In this document: positions 29,601 to 44,600 of the stretch, piece after piece
Position numbering within the stretch: the stretch's first letter is position 1
How the letters are laid out: every line of letters begins with the position of its first letter
Assembly (NCBI GenBank): GCA_023846275.1
Contig: CM043869.1
Coordinates: forward strand, 17,207,501-17,271,500
Origin: Vanilla planifolia
Taxonomy: Eukaryota > Streptophyta > Magnoliopsida > Asparagales > Orchidaceae
Direction: 5' to 3'
Length of the DNA: 64,000 nt
Program-made: the position numbers and the translations under genes
Notes under the pieces: model-generated
Databases searched by the model: none
Told to the model about the DNA's origin: nothing
Seen by the model: only the letters and a program-made list of their open reading frames with translations

Positions 29601-32600
29601 TTATCAAGAATCATTTAGTTGTTACTTTATGTTTTACTTCAGACATCTTATAAGAATCTCTTAGTGAACTGTCTTCTAGTTAGCAATGACATTATGAAGA
29701 TAGTTGCTTTCTCACATCAGATATGTCAATTATATTTGTCCAAGTTTTGTCGTTTTTAAACTATAAGCATAAATCTATAAGTACTAGTTGGAGCAATAAC
29801 CATGGATTGTTAAGTCTTTCACAAATGATTTGGGAGGAGCATTGAACGAGTGGGAAAGAGAGAGCTTTGGCTTGAAGGAGGTTCTTTTTTTCTTCTTTTC
29901 TTATAGTTTCCTCTATGAAAGTGAGGGTTTGGATGTACTATCTTATGATTCATTTCTTATGCTTGGATTTTTGGGGACATGTTAATTCCTTTCTAGCAAC
30001 AAGAATAGGTATTATTTACTTGAATTGTTGTGGCAATGCCAATAGAGGTAAAAGCTTTGAATTGTGATTGTAGGTTGACATGCTAATACAAGTCGAGCTA
30101 TGACCTATGCTATTGGCGAACCACCTTTGGCAACAATGTTTCTCATTGCTACTTCCTCACTAACAGATTATCGGTTGTCCATCGACTATCTTTTATTTTT
30201 TTCTTAACTAGAGATAGTATTTTTTCACCCTTGTTTTAGAGATGATTCTGAATTATTAAGTGTGCTACACGAGCAACAATCTTTGAGACCTCGTCATTGA
30301 CTACTTACATTTTGACTCCATTACAAGAGCCTTCATAGTTAGGGAAAACTATGAAAATCTAACCACTTATTATCCTCAAGTTTCACCTCTACAAACATTA
30401 TTTCCCATCCTTTTGGTTGTGATGAATTCAAATCCACTTAGATGATGTACACCACAAGGTGTTTACTATCTTGCGAAAAGATGCTGTTTTTGAGTGTTTT
30501 TGACAGCTTCTTAGAACATATGTAGATGATTTCAACATTTTGAGGAAGAGCTTCTTTTGAATTTCATTAGTTTGAAGAAGTTGAGTTAGTCAATGCATAA
30601 TCTATTTGACAAATTGTTGATGACATACCTAGGACTCTTGAATGTATTGAAAGTTTTTCTGGCTGATCCATTTATTTTACGAGTTGCTTGATTATAGTGG
30701 TTTGTTCTATGAGCCTTTAGCAAATGAATGTCTAAGCGTATGCTTTGCAATAGGTGCTCAATAGGAAAACAAGCTTGAGAAAGACAGGAATAAAATGAGA
30801 TGGAGAAGATGCCGTGGTATTTTATCAAACTTTGACAGCAAAATTGATCTTGAAAGGACTAGTTTGAGGGCCATTGAATAAATCGAGTTCTTGCAGCAAT
30901 GGAGAAGACCTCTATAAACCACTTGAGCTAATGAAAGCACCAGCAAATACTAGGAACCAAAACTGCTATTCCAAATTTCGTTAAAAGTATGGGCATGACT
31001 AGTAAGATTGCACATAGTTGAAAATTTTGAAATGGGAAATTCTGAATAATGGTCAGCTTCAATTGTTTTGGCTTAAGGGAGGTAAAGGGTACTCTGGAGA
31101 ATCAGTGGGGATTCAGATTTATCAGAGGATCTCCATTCGTGAAAATAATTGGATGTTATACCAACTGCTGCCCACTTCTGGTTGACATGCAAGAAGCTGG
31201 CAAACATTATAAAGGAGTAAGTTAGGCCGCTTCAAATAGATAGTTTCTTAGGAACCTTGACCCATGGCCTACTTGAGGATTTTTTATTTTAAACTTGTGA
31301 TGTACCCAATATCTACTTTGTCGATTTCTGCTTCTCTCATTGCTAATTCTAGTAAGTCAACCAAAGGGAAAATACTTGATCATTATTGCTGAGTGTACCT
31401 TAATATTAGGTTGGCAGTGTGTTAGCAAAAGATTCAACATTTCCAAGGTCTTGAGCATTTTGGGGGCATTTTCATCAGACTTTTATTCTATTATATATGC
31501 TTAATAAATCTTATTAGTGTTGGTCAAGTGCTGGAGAAATTAAAATATGAATAGTACTACAATGGCTCTTTTTCATGGAGTTAACCTCAGTAGTTCTCCG
31601 TTATCTCTTTTCTTTAAGTGTTACTCGTACTCCATAACCTGGAGACCTTTTTTGCATATCCCTTTGTATGATATTTTTTGTTTGGAATGATTTGGGCTTT
31701 TTTTTATTGTGTTGAGATATGGGTGTATTTAGGTTTGATTAAGATGAACTTTTATTTGGTTGATTTGTACATCTCACTTATATGTATATATATATATATA
31801 TTTATATTAAGATATTTTTTTATTTAGATATGTATATATATAAGTATATATAGCTATATTATAACTATATGTGCATGTATACATATATCTATGCATGTAT
31901 ATATAAATATATATGTAAATAAATAAAAAAAATATATATACAAATATACATAAGTACGGATATAGACTAACGTTGATTGAAGTAAATATTGGTGTAGTTC
32001 CGTTCTTAACCTTTGCGCTCATAGAATTCCATCTTGTTTTTTGCTTTTGTAAAATACCTTTTATACTCACATGTGCCTATTGTAACCTTTTGTTTGCATG
32101 ATCTAAGTTCCAGAAAGCTTGTAGATCTAGCTCTCATATAGATTGACTGTCCTCGGCCAGTAACCAAACTATTCCATTGAAAGAAGTAAAGGATAGCATG
32201 AAAAACTATGCTTGTACTTACACAAGATGGGGAGTGATGTTATGTTGTAGGTTACGTTGCATCTTAACTAAATGTCCAAACTGAAGATATTTTTACAGAA
32301 GTTTTGTGCAGTTCAAGCATGTACCATGATTGACATCATGTTGTTTTTGTATTTTTTGGTTTTGTTTCATTTGTTTTAAAGTTAATTGGAACATTTTTGA
32401 TATGATATATAAAGGTTGAACCTAAACATTTATTTCACTAAGTCACGCTTTAAAATTAGGCTTCTTTTGTTTCCTTGCCATTACCAATAAAAGGCTTTGG
32501 TGTCCTTTATGCTACCAAAGAACAATACAGGTTCTTTTGAAAATGATAAGTTGTCATTTTCTTAGCATGTCATTGTGGTGTATTAAGCAAAGGAAAATGC

Positions 32601-35600
32601 TGAGATTGATTAATTTGCTTCTGGCTTTAGCTACTTGGGTGCAGGTTGAATTAATGCCATTAATTCAACGGAGCTAATGCATAAAGAGTCTCACAATAGC
32701 TGGATTGTCTCTTTCCTTCTTTATTTGACTTGTAGAGATAAACTATCCTTTGAAATCGACATATAACTTCTAGAAACAACAATGGTTTAATATATCTTGA
32801 AGATTATGTTTAACCTCAACATTTCAATTTCTGTTAGTGCTCAATGCCTCGTTGCTAATATATTTCAATCTCAAATGTTGATTCCATTATGTCCTCTTTG
32901 AATGACCTCAGATATGCAATTATAGTATAAGGAATATATATTAGTCTTTTTTAGGCATTTAATTGGATGAAAATTGGTTTTATCTAGGCTAAGCCTCACA
33001 ACCTTGCCATTACAGCAGTAAATGTTTTAAGGCGTTGTTTTGTATAAATAATCTCCATAAGTTCAGAAAACCTGCACTATTCTACTAGTCTTGATCTTGT
33101 GGTTGTTTGGGTGTTTTTATTATTTCTTTTTATATATTTTTTAATTTAAATAGTTATGGAAAATTTTAAGATCTGGTTTGTAGGTAAAGGGTGGAGATAT
33201 TCATCTTCTAGCTAACGCATCTCTTCGTTTGATTCGCAATGATTGCTCTTTAGAGATTCGGCTATATGGTTTGAAGATGTTGCAGGTATTATTATTCTTC
33301 TAAGAAATTTATTTAAACTGCAAAACAGCATTGGCCAGGTCAGAATATTGTATGAAATGAATGCTTTTAGCACCTTGTTTGAATTCACCAACAAAGTTGT
33401 CTTGTGTACAATTGCTAAGTTGGTTCTTATTTTTGTTTAATGACGAAGTGACTATATAGTGCCATTCTTTTATGAATGCTTGATGATGAAGTATATCTAG
33501 TATATCGAGCTTTTGAACTAAGATTCCAATGGTAAGTTCATACTTGCTTCTATTTGCAAATTAGCTTTTACATGTTGCATTGAGACATTTTTTGATCAGC
33601 TGAATTTGTGTGTTCACAAATGCCTAAAAGGAATTTATCTCTCTTTCAATGAAACTTGGTCCTCCAATTAGTAACTTATTTGTTTCTTATCAACTAAATG
33701 TTTTAGGAAATGCATGAAAATACAGAAGCTTTGAAAATATAAATTTAAGGATTTGCAGTTTTCAAGTTGAATATTGATGCTCAAATTTTTAGATATCTGT
33801 TTTAGTGGCCTGACTCATCCTATTAAAGAAATCAATTTCAACTTTCTTCAAAGCATCTTGGCTACCTTTGTATTCTTTTTCCATATGCCCTTTCATACTC
33901 CTTACATAGACAAGTTGAATTTCCATCCTATGGCATTCTCGGTCCTCATTGGACCATGTTACCCTTGTCTCACAAAGTTTCATACAATCCCTCTGATAAG
34001 CAGGACCATCTCTTTTTTTTGGTCCCATGGAGACTCATACATTATCTCACATAGACAAGGCCAATATTCATATTGTTTAACTTGTAGGCCTTAAGTTTAT
34101 ACATGTTTATTGCCAATATATAGCATAGCACATAATTTCATGTAATTTCTTAGTCAATTACATACTATTGTGTACCTATTCAATAGTCTACAAGCATATC
34201 TTACTTATCAAGTAATTTATGAAATACACGTACAACTTGCAAAAAAAAGTTTAATAGTATCATCTATAATCTGGTTCATACCGGCAAATAGTAATAGATC
34301 ACAACGTTAGAAATTCATACTTACAAAACATATTAAAGTGTTTACACCAGATTATGCTATCAAACATTAATACATCAAGCATACATACATATAAATGTAT
34401 TAGATGCTCATCTCGAAATCAGAAGAATCTAAAATTCAGCTTTTTCTTATTTCTCTTTCTTGTCCTGTAACTATATAAGGAGCATATGTCATAGTTTTAG
34501 TACATTTTATTGTGTTAGCTCTATTAGGCTTAATATAATATTCGCTAAATTTTATCTCTCTTTCCATTTCACACATGAACCCTTCCTCTCTTTTTTTTTT
34601 CTTTTTTTTCTTTCCTCTTCTTTTTTCTCTTCGCTTCTCTCCTTTCTTTCTTGGCTCCTTTCTTTTATCTTTTTTATTCTTACTGCCACCACTAATGGTT
34701 TAAGGAGAAATTACAAGTGATGATAGTGCAAGGGTTTGATTAAACTTGAATCCTCGTTGGCTAGATCCTTTCATAATGGATCCAATTTCTTTCAATCCCA
34801 ACGAAGCCCGATGGTTGAACGATAATGACATGACGCAACGACGTAGAGATTAGGGTTAAGGATTTGGCTAAAATGAGAGAGTCGAAGAGCAATATATATA
34901 AATGTTCCATATTTTGGAATACTTTATTTTTCAATCACTTTTAATATGTTTTATGAGATGACAAATTTTCACGTAAAATTTAGAAATATCAATATCATTT
35001 TATTGTCATGAAAACTTGAGAATGTTACAATAATGTTCTTAACAATACCTTTATCTCTTCACTTTAAATGGTCATGCATTTATGCATGATAATTAAAATG
35101 TTGAGAAAATCTTAACATTTTTAGTGTCAACCTTAAAAATGACACTTGTGATTTTAATTGCATACATGTTAAAGTGTTTGTTGTAGTTGTCAAGCTTGCC
35201 ATCACCTAATTCATAGAATGGAAAGGGAATAATCAAATTCTTGGTACATTAGAGCAAGTTTTTTATGGAACATTTGGCATTTGAAAGCTTAGCTTGATCA
35301 TGAGGTGTAAGGTCCTTGGTTCTGCATAATTCTACTCATGACTATGCTAATGGACTATATGCTGTGACATGGAGCATATGACCAAGGGTTGTAATATGAG
35401 GAATATAATAAACTTGTATTATTCTTATTAGGCTATCAGTCCTTTTGTTGATTTCGTAGAGTGATGAGTCTTAATTCTTTAATGTCAAGTTGTCCAATGC
35501 TTTAAAAGGGGACTTACTTTGCTTGTTCAAAAGTTTTGTGCTGTCATAAGTGGAGAAGCCTAAGGAGAGCAAAAGGCTTGTAATTTGAGAAGTGTGAGCG

Positions 35601-38600
35601 TTGAAGGGTTGTTTCATCATTTGTTAATTTTAGTAGCATCGTTTTAACTATAACAAAACTCCAAGAGTGGATCTTTAAGGTGCACAACTAACATGCCTTT
35701 TCCATTATTCGTAGGGTTTTTTATGATAAACCTTATTCTTGACTAATTTCAGTTTTTGCCTTTTTGTAGTTTTGGCTTTTTGATGACAATTCATGTTTTA
35801 TTACATTTTTTGGGTAAACATTTGCTGTTGTTCTCTTTGGATTTCTTTGTTTATCTCTTCATTTTTCCGCGAGATAATTGTTTACGATGATCATCAAGAT
35901 ATCAACCGTGTTGTAGGAAATATTCATGATAGCTACATGAATTGATAAGGGCCATTTGTAGTCTTCAAGCTGAGGTTTCAAGTCTTTTCTTTTCTTTAGT
36001 TTTAGTAGATCCTAATAATGGTGCAAATATAGTGCACCACCATTGGAAGTAATGTTGCCACATTGAGCTTCCATTGACCTTTGTGGCTTGAATTTCTTAT
36101 GAATAGTTGTTGGCCTGGTCTTTAGCAAGCTTGTCACATTCCTTAGTACTTTTGCCAATGTTTGTTAAGTTGAACCTATGGTTCTTATATCACTAGTTTA
36201 TTGACAACAAAATCATTGTATTATTTTGCTAATGCTTTTTTTTAAGTGTTTCAAATCATGCATTTCAAGATCAAATAAATCAATCATATAAAGAGTTTGG
36301 TCACTTGACTAAATAAGCTTAATGATAGTGTTTTGGTGTTGACCATAACTGTCACTAAAAGAAACACATTACTTGAGCAACACTTGGAGAAGATCTTTGT
36401 TGATCATTTTTATTTGTATTATCATGTAAAGCTTATAACAATTTACTTGAGGCATTAAGATTCGATATAATTCAGTGTCGATTAAATGCTTTTGAACCAT
36501 TCATGCACTCGTTCATGGATTAGCATCAGGCATGAATCTCATTCAGATTATTTTACAAATAAACATTTCTTAAAATATAGCAAACTTAATAGATTGCACT
36601 AGTTAGTATTGCCCATTTGTGTAAAAATTGAAAAAAATATGAATCTAACGAAGAATGCAATAACAATACTAATTGTAATTTACGATGGCTAGTTGATTGT
36701 AGGCTCCTTGAGGCTAGTGATTTGTAGGGTCTTCTGGTCTAATGTTGTAAGTTCTTTTGAGCTAATGTATAGGGTCCTTTGACCCAATGTCTGTAAGCTC
36801 TTTTGCATAGTGTTTTTTAGCCTAATCGCTTTGCAAAAAACATTTAGTATTTTGTTTAGCCTTTTGGTTGGAGGTAGGTGTAGATCTACGTTTGGATCGA
36901 ACCGTCTAAAAATTTTTTATGTACATTTTATTATCATAAAGGTTTTTAAAGTAAAAAAATATTTTTTAAAACTAATTTTACAAGCCTAATAGTCTTTTCT
37001 TTACATTTTATTATCATAAAGACTCTTAAAGTAAACAATATGTTTTAAAGCTAATTTTATAAAAGTCATTAAGAGAAAGAAAAATCTTCTTTTGTTATAA
37101 TATAACTTGTGGTTTGTGTTATTTAAATTTGTAATTTTTATAATTCACTATCTTTTGTGTAAACATCACATTCATCAATTCTCAATGTGTCATTAGTATC
37201 AATGATGTTCCCTTAATGAGAACCATATCCTCAAGTTCTAACTTTTACTTTCTAAGAAGTGGTCTCTCAACTAGTTGCAGACCCTCTTAGAAAAGATGCT
37301 AAATTTTTTCTTTGGCTTTAGTAGTGGGAAGAATCCTATTGAAGACCATGGAATTTTTCTTTGACATGTATAGAGCCAACCTACAGCTCTGTATGTCTCA
37401 ATGAATCTCACAACTCTCAATGGTTGTTCTTCTAAAGAGAAGACACACAAGTAGGGACAATAAAATTTAAGATGATTTCTTTCAATTGTGTGATGATTTG
37501 CTGGACTTGGAGTTCCTTACGTCACATTGGCCATCCCTCCTCTTTTATAAGGGGATGATTGATCCCAATGACTGTGTTACCTCCTTTTAACATGCTATTA
37601 GCATTCTTTTACTTATCAAAAGTTTAACTAGTGCTAGATATTGTCTTCCAACCATGAGAGGACTGTTGATGATTCTTTTCTTGGACTATTTGTTGGTCAC
37701 TTACCTTGTTCCCTCTATTGGCAACATAGAGAGGAACATTGCCTTTTCAATTTCAAGGAGGCTACAAATCCTAGTGAGATTATGTAAACTGTTTGAGCTG
37801 TCTTTTGGAAGATTCGAGGGTGCAATCAAGATGTGGCCAACTCTTGTGTAAGAGAAGGTTGTAGATGTGAGGATAGCTCAAATAAAAAATTGTAGAGAAG
37901 TCACATCTCATTGCACAATTATGGGACATGTCCTAAAAGCATATTCAAAGTAAAAAAGATCATTTGCCAATGCATTATTAACACCCATTGATACTCAAGC
38001 CCATCTGCTTGAAATTTGAGGCAATTCTACCATTTCCAAGCCTTTTTTGGCATCCCTTTTAAGATTGCTAAGCCTTTAGCATTTTTTTTGAAAAAAAATT
38101 GTGTTATCAATACCAAAAAAGGTTTCTATGGATTGAACAAAAGCTTAGTTTTATTGGGGATACAATAGGAGTTTAAATGCAAAGCAAAAAAGTTGGATCT
38201 TGTAAGGGGCATCTTTGACTAACTTATAAGTAAGATATTGCAAGCAACTTAAATTGCATTTTTGTAGCTTGTAAAGCTTTCGGGCAAGTTATAGAGCATT
38301 TAGATAGCTTAGAAAGCATTAGGGCAGCTTAAAAGAACCTTTGTGCAGCTTAGAAAGTGTTTGGTTAGTTTCTTGAATATTTGATTAGCTTATAATGCAT
38401 TCTAGCAATGGAGAATAGGGGTTCCCAAGTAGAGAAAAAGGCTTCAGCAATAGCAGTGTTTCATCTCGGATAGATAGGAATCTTTGGGCATGGAAATTAT
38501 GATCTTTGGGCAGCCTAGGTTGAGAGGTGTTTTTAATGTTTGATTTTGGTAGGAAATTAAGATTCATGCAAAGGGCTTAAGTGGCTTGGGCTAAAGGTTA

Positions 38601-41600
38601 TTATGATTCATGGGTAGGAATTAGGCCTTAGGCAATGAATGGTAGTGGTGGAGAAAAAGGGCGTGGGGCTTTTTGGTGGAGGAAAGGGATTTTGGGCGCT
38701 TTGAGTAGTCAGGCGAAGAAGGGAGCCTTAGTGTGGAGAAAAAGGGGACTTGAGCTAACAAAAGAGGGCTTCTGGCTCTTTGGGCAACCCGAGCGTTCTG
38801 TGAATTAGGGTTTCTGGTTAGGGAAGAGTGTAGAGGCATGACCAAGCATAATTGACATTCAACAGTTTAGTCTCGAGAAGGAGATTTTGGCACCTAAGGA
38901 AGAGACAAAATCTTCATGGTCTTCGAGCAAAGGAATGGATTTCGAGCAGCAAAAGGCTAAATTGCTAGCTATGGTCTCTTGGATGATTTTCCTATGGAGG
39001 AAGAAAGGGTCTCTTGCATTTTCCTGGATTGAATGGCTCACTTAAAGACACCAAATCCTAGTTAGATTCCTTTGTGTTCGTGGTGTCAAGATGCGGATGG
39101 GGCATGGTGTGCGTCATTGAAGAATTGTTAAATAGGTATCGTGACCTCTTTTTTTTTTAATATTTCATTGCCTTGTCATTTGGTGCCTAAACTCTTTATG
39201 TTATCATTTATATTATAATAGAGAGTTGCCTATAAGTTTTTGTCAAAAAATTAATAGATGAAAGCAGCATGCAAATTTAAATCTTTAAAATGTGATTCAC
39301 TTATTTGTTCCACCTTTCAAGCTGTTAAGTTGGCTATCTTTAGGATGTGTCAGGGTCTTTGAAGGAGGTGAATGCCCCAAATAGAAGAGGAATGATATCA
39401 TAAATGTTTCGTAGTAATTGTTGGTAGTTGTATAATAGAGTTTCTTATTGGAAAATCTTGTAGAAGTTTCTTTGGAACCTTATAAATAAAAACAAATGCC
39501 TTACCTTCAAAAGGCATTATAGATGATTTGTTTGTGGGACTTGTTCTAGTTTAGGAGATGCAACTTAAGTATGGGATAAGTCAATGATAAGTGAAATCAA
39601 TCAATTCTCAGTCCTTTGTCATTGTGTGTGGGTTAAGAAGATGAGAACTTTTGCATTTTGAGGAATTGAATTTGTGTTATAATGATGGTGGAAATTAAAT
39701 ACCACTCATAAACATCTTTAATTGTGGTGAGGGGGAGAAACCAATGGCCAAGCTTCTTGAGGACTTTAATAGGAGATGAAGGGAGAGCACCCAATCTGAT
39801 GTGACCTTCATTTGATGAGGCAATGACGATAACGGAAAGTGGGACTCAAGATCCATTCTTCACGAGGCTTTTATGCAATTAATAATTGTTGGAAAGGAGA
39901 GAAAGGTAGACCATACTTCTTGAGACCATGTAACGTGCTAGAATTGAGAGGAAGCAGTGGAGGGCAAGAGCATACTTTTCAAAGCCTTCATGTCATAGAA
40001 CATTAATGGAGGGTGAGAAGAAGTCAAGACCTTGTACTCATATCTTTTGTGTGAGAGAGTTACGATGAAGGTTTAGAGGAGTCTAGACCATTCCTCTTGA
40101 GGCCTTACAACATCGAGGCAGCAATGAAGGAAGTCGAGGATGAGTTGGCAAAGCTTTTAAATGATTAGTTACATTTTTATTTGAGGGCAAAAGTTTTAAG
40201 CGATATTGGAGTAACTCGATGAATTTCAAGAGAGGATTACAAGTGATATTGCATAGATTTGACATTGAGTGTTTAATTTGATAAACGTTTCGACTTAGAG
40301 AATTCTCTAAGTTGATAAGTGATGTGATGCATAAGGCCATCATAATAAGTTAAAATTATATCTTTGATGATATTCACCTTCATACATATATATATTACCT
40401 TTATATATATATATTATATGTGTGTGTATATATATATATATAACAAGCTATACAATTGTCTTAAACTGTTATAAAAGATTTGAAGAACAAAGCTTTATTA
40501 ATCTTGAAAAAAACTTGTGTAGAGGTTCTTGGTCTGAACAGACGAAATCTTGATTTTCTTCATTTGTGATTAAATTGGTGAGCTTAATTGTTGAATTGTG
40601 TTGCAATTAAACATACAAGTGCTTTTCACTGATAGTTGATTCGGAACAAGTCGTACAACACTTGGACTGTCGACGTACTTAACAACAAAGACCCGAGGAT
40701 GATTGAACAGGATTGGCCGGATGGGTGATTAAACATGTCTGTTAAAGAAGTGACTGTCTCTTAATATTAAGATTGTTTTGATAAACAAATCGGATGTCCT
40801 AATGCAATGTAATAGTCTTATTAATTTACGGTTGCACGATAATGCTATATGATAAGTTTATTATCTTGTGAACAAATAGACAAGTTCGATAATGTTATTT
40901 GAGTAGAATGGTAAGCGATAAGCCCGATATGACCACGCATTAGACTGAGGTGATCTGGTAAGCGACTGTAATGTTACAATAGCAAGAGAGGGTTTGTGCT
41001 CATCACAAACAAAGACGATGCTGAATCCGATGTAACGATTCAGTCAATTGAGGGCAAAAGAAGTTTACGAACAATATGAAATGGTCTTTTGTATTATATA
41101 GAAAGAGAAACTCAAAGTCATCAAATAATGTACATAAAGAAGATGCAATTCGAATTGTACCACATTTGAACATTGGGGATTCGACGAATTTGTCTGTGGA
41201 TAGTGATAATGGACGATGAATGTACTGGAGAGGGCAGACTAGTACAATGGTATGATGTGCTTAGATTTGGATAAGCTGGGTGGATACGAGCGCAAATGAG
41301 AAATTTCAATCAAGGATTATGGTAGAATGGTTTCATTTGTGATACCTTGGCCTACCTCTGTCTTGACTGAGCCGATGACCAAAGAGCTGTGAAGAGGACC
41401 TTGTAGCGAAAGATGAGAGACCAAACCCCAAATTTCATAAAATTGCCTCTACCTTATAGTTAGCTTTGAGAGGAAATGTTTGAAAGATCTTAAACAAATG
41501 AGAAGTGACTAGGTTAATCAACTGTGAAGGAGATTTTGTTTTACCTTAGAAAAATCTTGTTGTTCAAGCTTTCCAAGTCTCCAAACAAATAATGTAAGGG

Positions 41601-44600
41601 ATAATCAATGTAATAACGTCAAGTTGGGAATGGTTTTTCATACTCCATTATGCCTGAATTCTACTATACTGCTTATTGTTGGTGTTGAAAATCACCCCCA
41701 ATTTCTACTCAAATTAGTTTGAAATGTTATTTGTAACAGAACAATCCATGAAGAAATGAACTGGTTCATCTTCATGCTTGTAGTTTAGGCATTTAGAGGG
41801 GAGTTGGAATCCAATCTTAGTGCAAAGGGGAAAGGTAAAATTTGGTTAAATAATTGTCATAGAAGAATCGATATTTTGATCAAATTTTCCTATTCCAAAA
41901 ATTTGTTGAGTTTGAACTAATATGGTTTGCTTCACATAGCCTCTTATATGCTTTGCTTGCATTAAATTTCCTGGTGATCTGGAGAGCAAAGAAATTCTTG
42001 CATATTTTTCATATTTAGCAGCTCTACTTCTTAAAGCAAGGAATACAGTTTTAACATTGTGCATCACATTAAGGATTTACCCACCCTTGATTTAGTTTGG
42101 AGTTTTTCTAGATGACTATCATGCTGAGTCTGCATGAAATTTGCCCCCAAATACTTGGAATTATAGTATGACCATAGAGTTTGTATATGAAAACTTTAAT
42201 TTTTGTCACAATTTTCTTCTCCCCTAGCCTATTTTTCTCAATGTAATGTTCTTCCAAAAGGTCCAATGGTAGTCATTTTTATTGTTGGGGTTTCTCCAAA
42301 AGAAGTTAGTCATTGCTCTTTCAATACGTTTCACCACACTCTTAGCTGGATCAAGAATTGTGATTTGATGTGTAGGAATAGAGTCAAACACTTTCAATAA
42401 GAATCGGCTTATCATCTTTTGATAACCATTTGTAGTTGTAGTCATCTATCCTTTTGGTTATTTTGTTTATGAGAGGATGATATATGGACACCTTATTCTT
42501 TCTCTTCAAGATCTTAGCTCTTAGATATTTGATTAGTAAAGTTTCTTTGACAAAGCTTGTTTGTCTTAATTGAATTTAATTTATAATTTGGTATGTTGTG
42601 AGAAGTAATAGACGTACTTTTTGGATAGTTTGTGTTTTGACTTGAACCCAGTTGATACGTCAATAAGAAGTCCATAAGATTGTATAATGAGAAATTTCTT
42701 TTTGGAATCAATATAACAATGTCATCAATAAAGGATAGATGCAGGAGGGAACCCTCGTGGTGTAGAAAGTTGTCAATTTTGCCGAGTGTTGCATCTTGAT
42801 TCCGTGACTTAAAGCTATCATGATAATTATGGCGTGTGGTCACCTTTACTTCACAAGTGGCTTTGAAGAAACCGCATGGAATATTGTTTATTAACATCGA
42901 AAATTGACTGTATTGAAGGTAAGTTTTAACCAATTATATGAAGTAATTATGGAATCTGAACTCTTCTAGCAACCTAAGGAGAAACCCTAAATGAGCTTGT
43001 GAAAAGCAGCTTGCATATCCAGTTTTATTATGAGATTGTAGCCTTTTTTTGTGGTTGAAACGATTGACCATTTCTTGCGTCATGAGGATGTGGTCTACTA
43101 TGTTTTTGACCTTGACAAATGTAGACTGTTTATGAGAAATGATTTCTTATAATATATTGGACAGTTTATTGACCAAAAGTTTTGTAACCTTGCTTACAAA
43201 ATTACATAGTTGATAGGCCGGAAATCCCTTAAAGATCATGCTTGGTCCGATTTAGGAATTAGGATTATCAAGTTACTTGCAATAGATGAAGGAATTGGAC
43301 TTGCACCTAATAAATGTTGAGTTGCTTCTAGCAAATCTTGAGCAATGGTGTCCCAATAGTGCCTATAGAATTGACCAATAAAGCCATTTGGACTCACTGA
43401 ATTTTCGCAATTCAAACCATCCACAACTCTCTTGAGAATATATCCATCCAAATGAAATTATGGACTTATGTAATGATTTGATCAATGGCTTGGCCTTACT
43501 TGACTTCAAAAAGTAGTTGATTGTGAGGAAAAGGAATTTTGTCTTACCTTTAGTTATAAGGAATGGTTCAAAGAAATCCATAACTTAGAGAAAAGCCACA
43601 AATTGTTGATGGCTTTCTTTGGAGTTGTTGGTTGTAGAAGAAGAGAAGTATAAAGATGGCACTTGCTTCATTTTTTAACAAATAATGCTGTCCTTTTGCT
43701 TGGTCGGGCCAAAACAAGCCATGTCTTATAGTTTTCATGGCTAGATTATGATTGGAGGAATGGTTGTCATATTCTTTTGGGTGTAGTTCTTTTATAATAT
43801 GTTGAATCTTAGATAAATGGACACATTTAAGTAAAAACTTGAGATAAGATTTTCATTAGAATTGATTCTCGACCAAGACATTGCATTGGGCTTGTTGCTT
43901 GATTCTTTTTGCATCTGATTTTAGATGAGGTTGGGCCCAATCTTGAGATAAGCTTCCAAGGGGTTTATCTAGCAAATTGGTCTCTGGAGTTTGAGAATTG
44001 ATATCTTTATGGTCTTGATGCATGGTCTTTCGAGAGGGGAGAAATCCTATCTAGGGTTTCGTTGCCTAGTAAGTCTGTCTTTTGTTTTTTTTCATGAGGG
44101 ATTTGAGTGAGTATTGGTCAATCAAACTTTTGTAGGAGGGATATAGCCATTATTTTATATGCTTTAAGAATTTGGTTCCTAGTTTCAAATGAGTCACTGA
44201 TTTGTCTTATGACTAGTTGGGAATCTCTGAAATTGATAGGGGTTTGACTTGCAACTCCAAAGCAAATTTTAACCTAGTTATCAAATGCTCATATTTGACT
44301 CAATTCATGATTATAAAGTTGATGTTAATTCCTCCTTTTAGCTTAATCTTTTTTTGACTTATTGATCCCAGGTTACTCTTCTCTCAAGGCCCCATCTTAA
44401 AAATAGTTTCTAGGTGTCTAATGATGAAGTATAGGGCTTAACTTTGTAGAAAAGTCCCTTGACTTGAAAATTGGCAAGAAATTGAGATTTGAGGGAAGTG
44501 TGTGGTAATCTTGAATTTGCTAAACTCATTGGCCTATTTTTGCAACCCCAAAGCCTTTTGTTGACTAGAGGATGCATTTCAACAAATTTTTTATGAGTTG

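Noticed and set aside
34460..34720. Ser/Phe-rich 86-codon ORF
   Set aside because: Produced by the polypyrimidine tract at 34582-34672.
36694..38405. CRISPR-like array
   Set aside because: Units are contiguous with no unique spacers and lie in an intron of a plant gene.
38385..39041. Three consecutive - strand ORFs as one gene
   Set aside because: No domain, no shared frame with splice signals, and biased composition from the G-rich block.
40083..40343. Continuation of the interrupted gypsy integrase
   Set aside because: The 86-codon - strand frame lacks the second catalytic Asp/Glu region or any integrase-like order, so I could not confirm the second junction.
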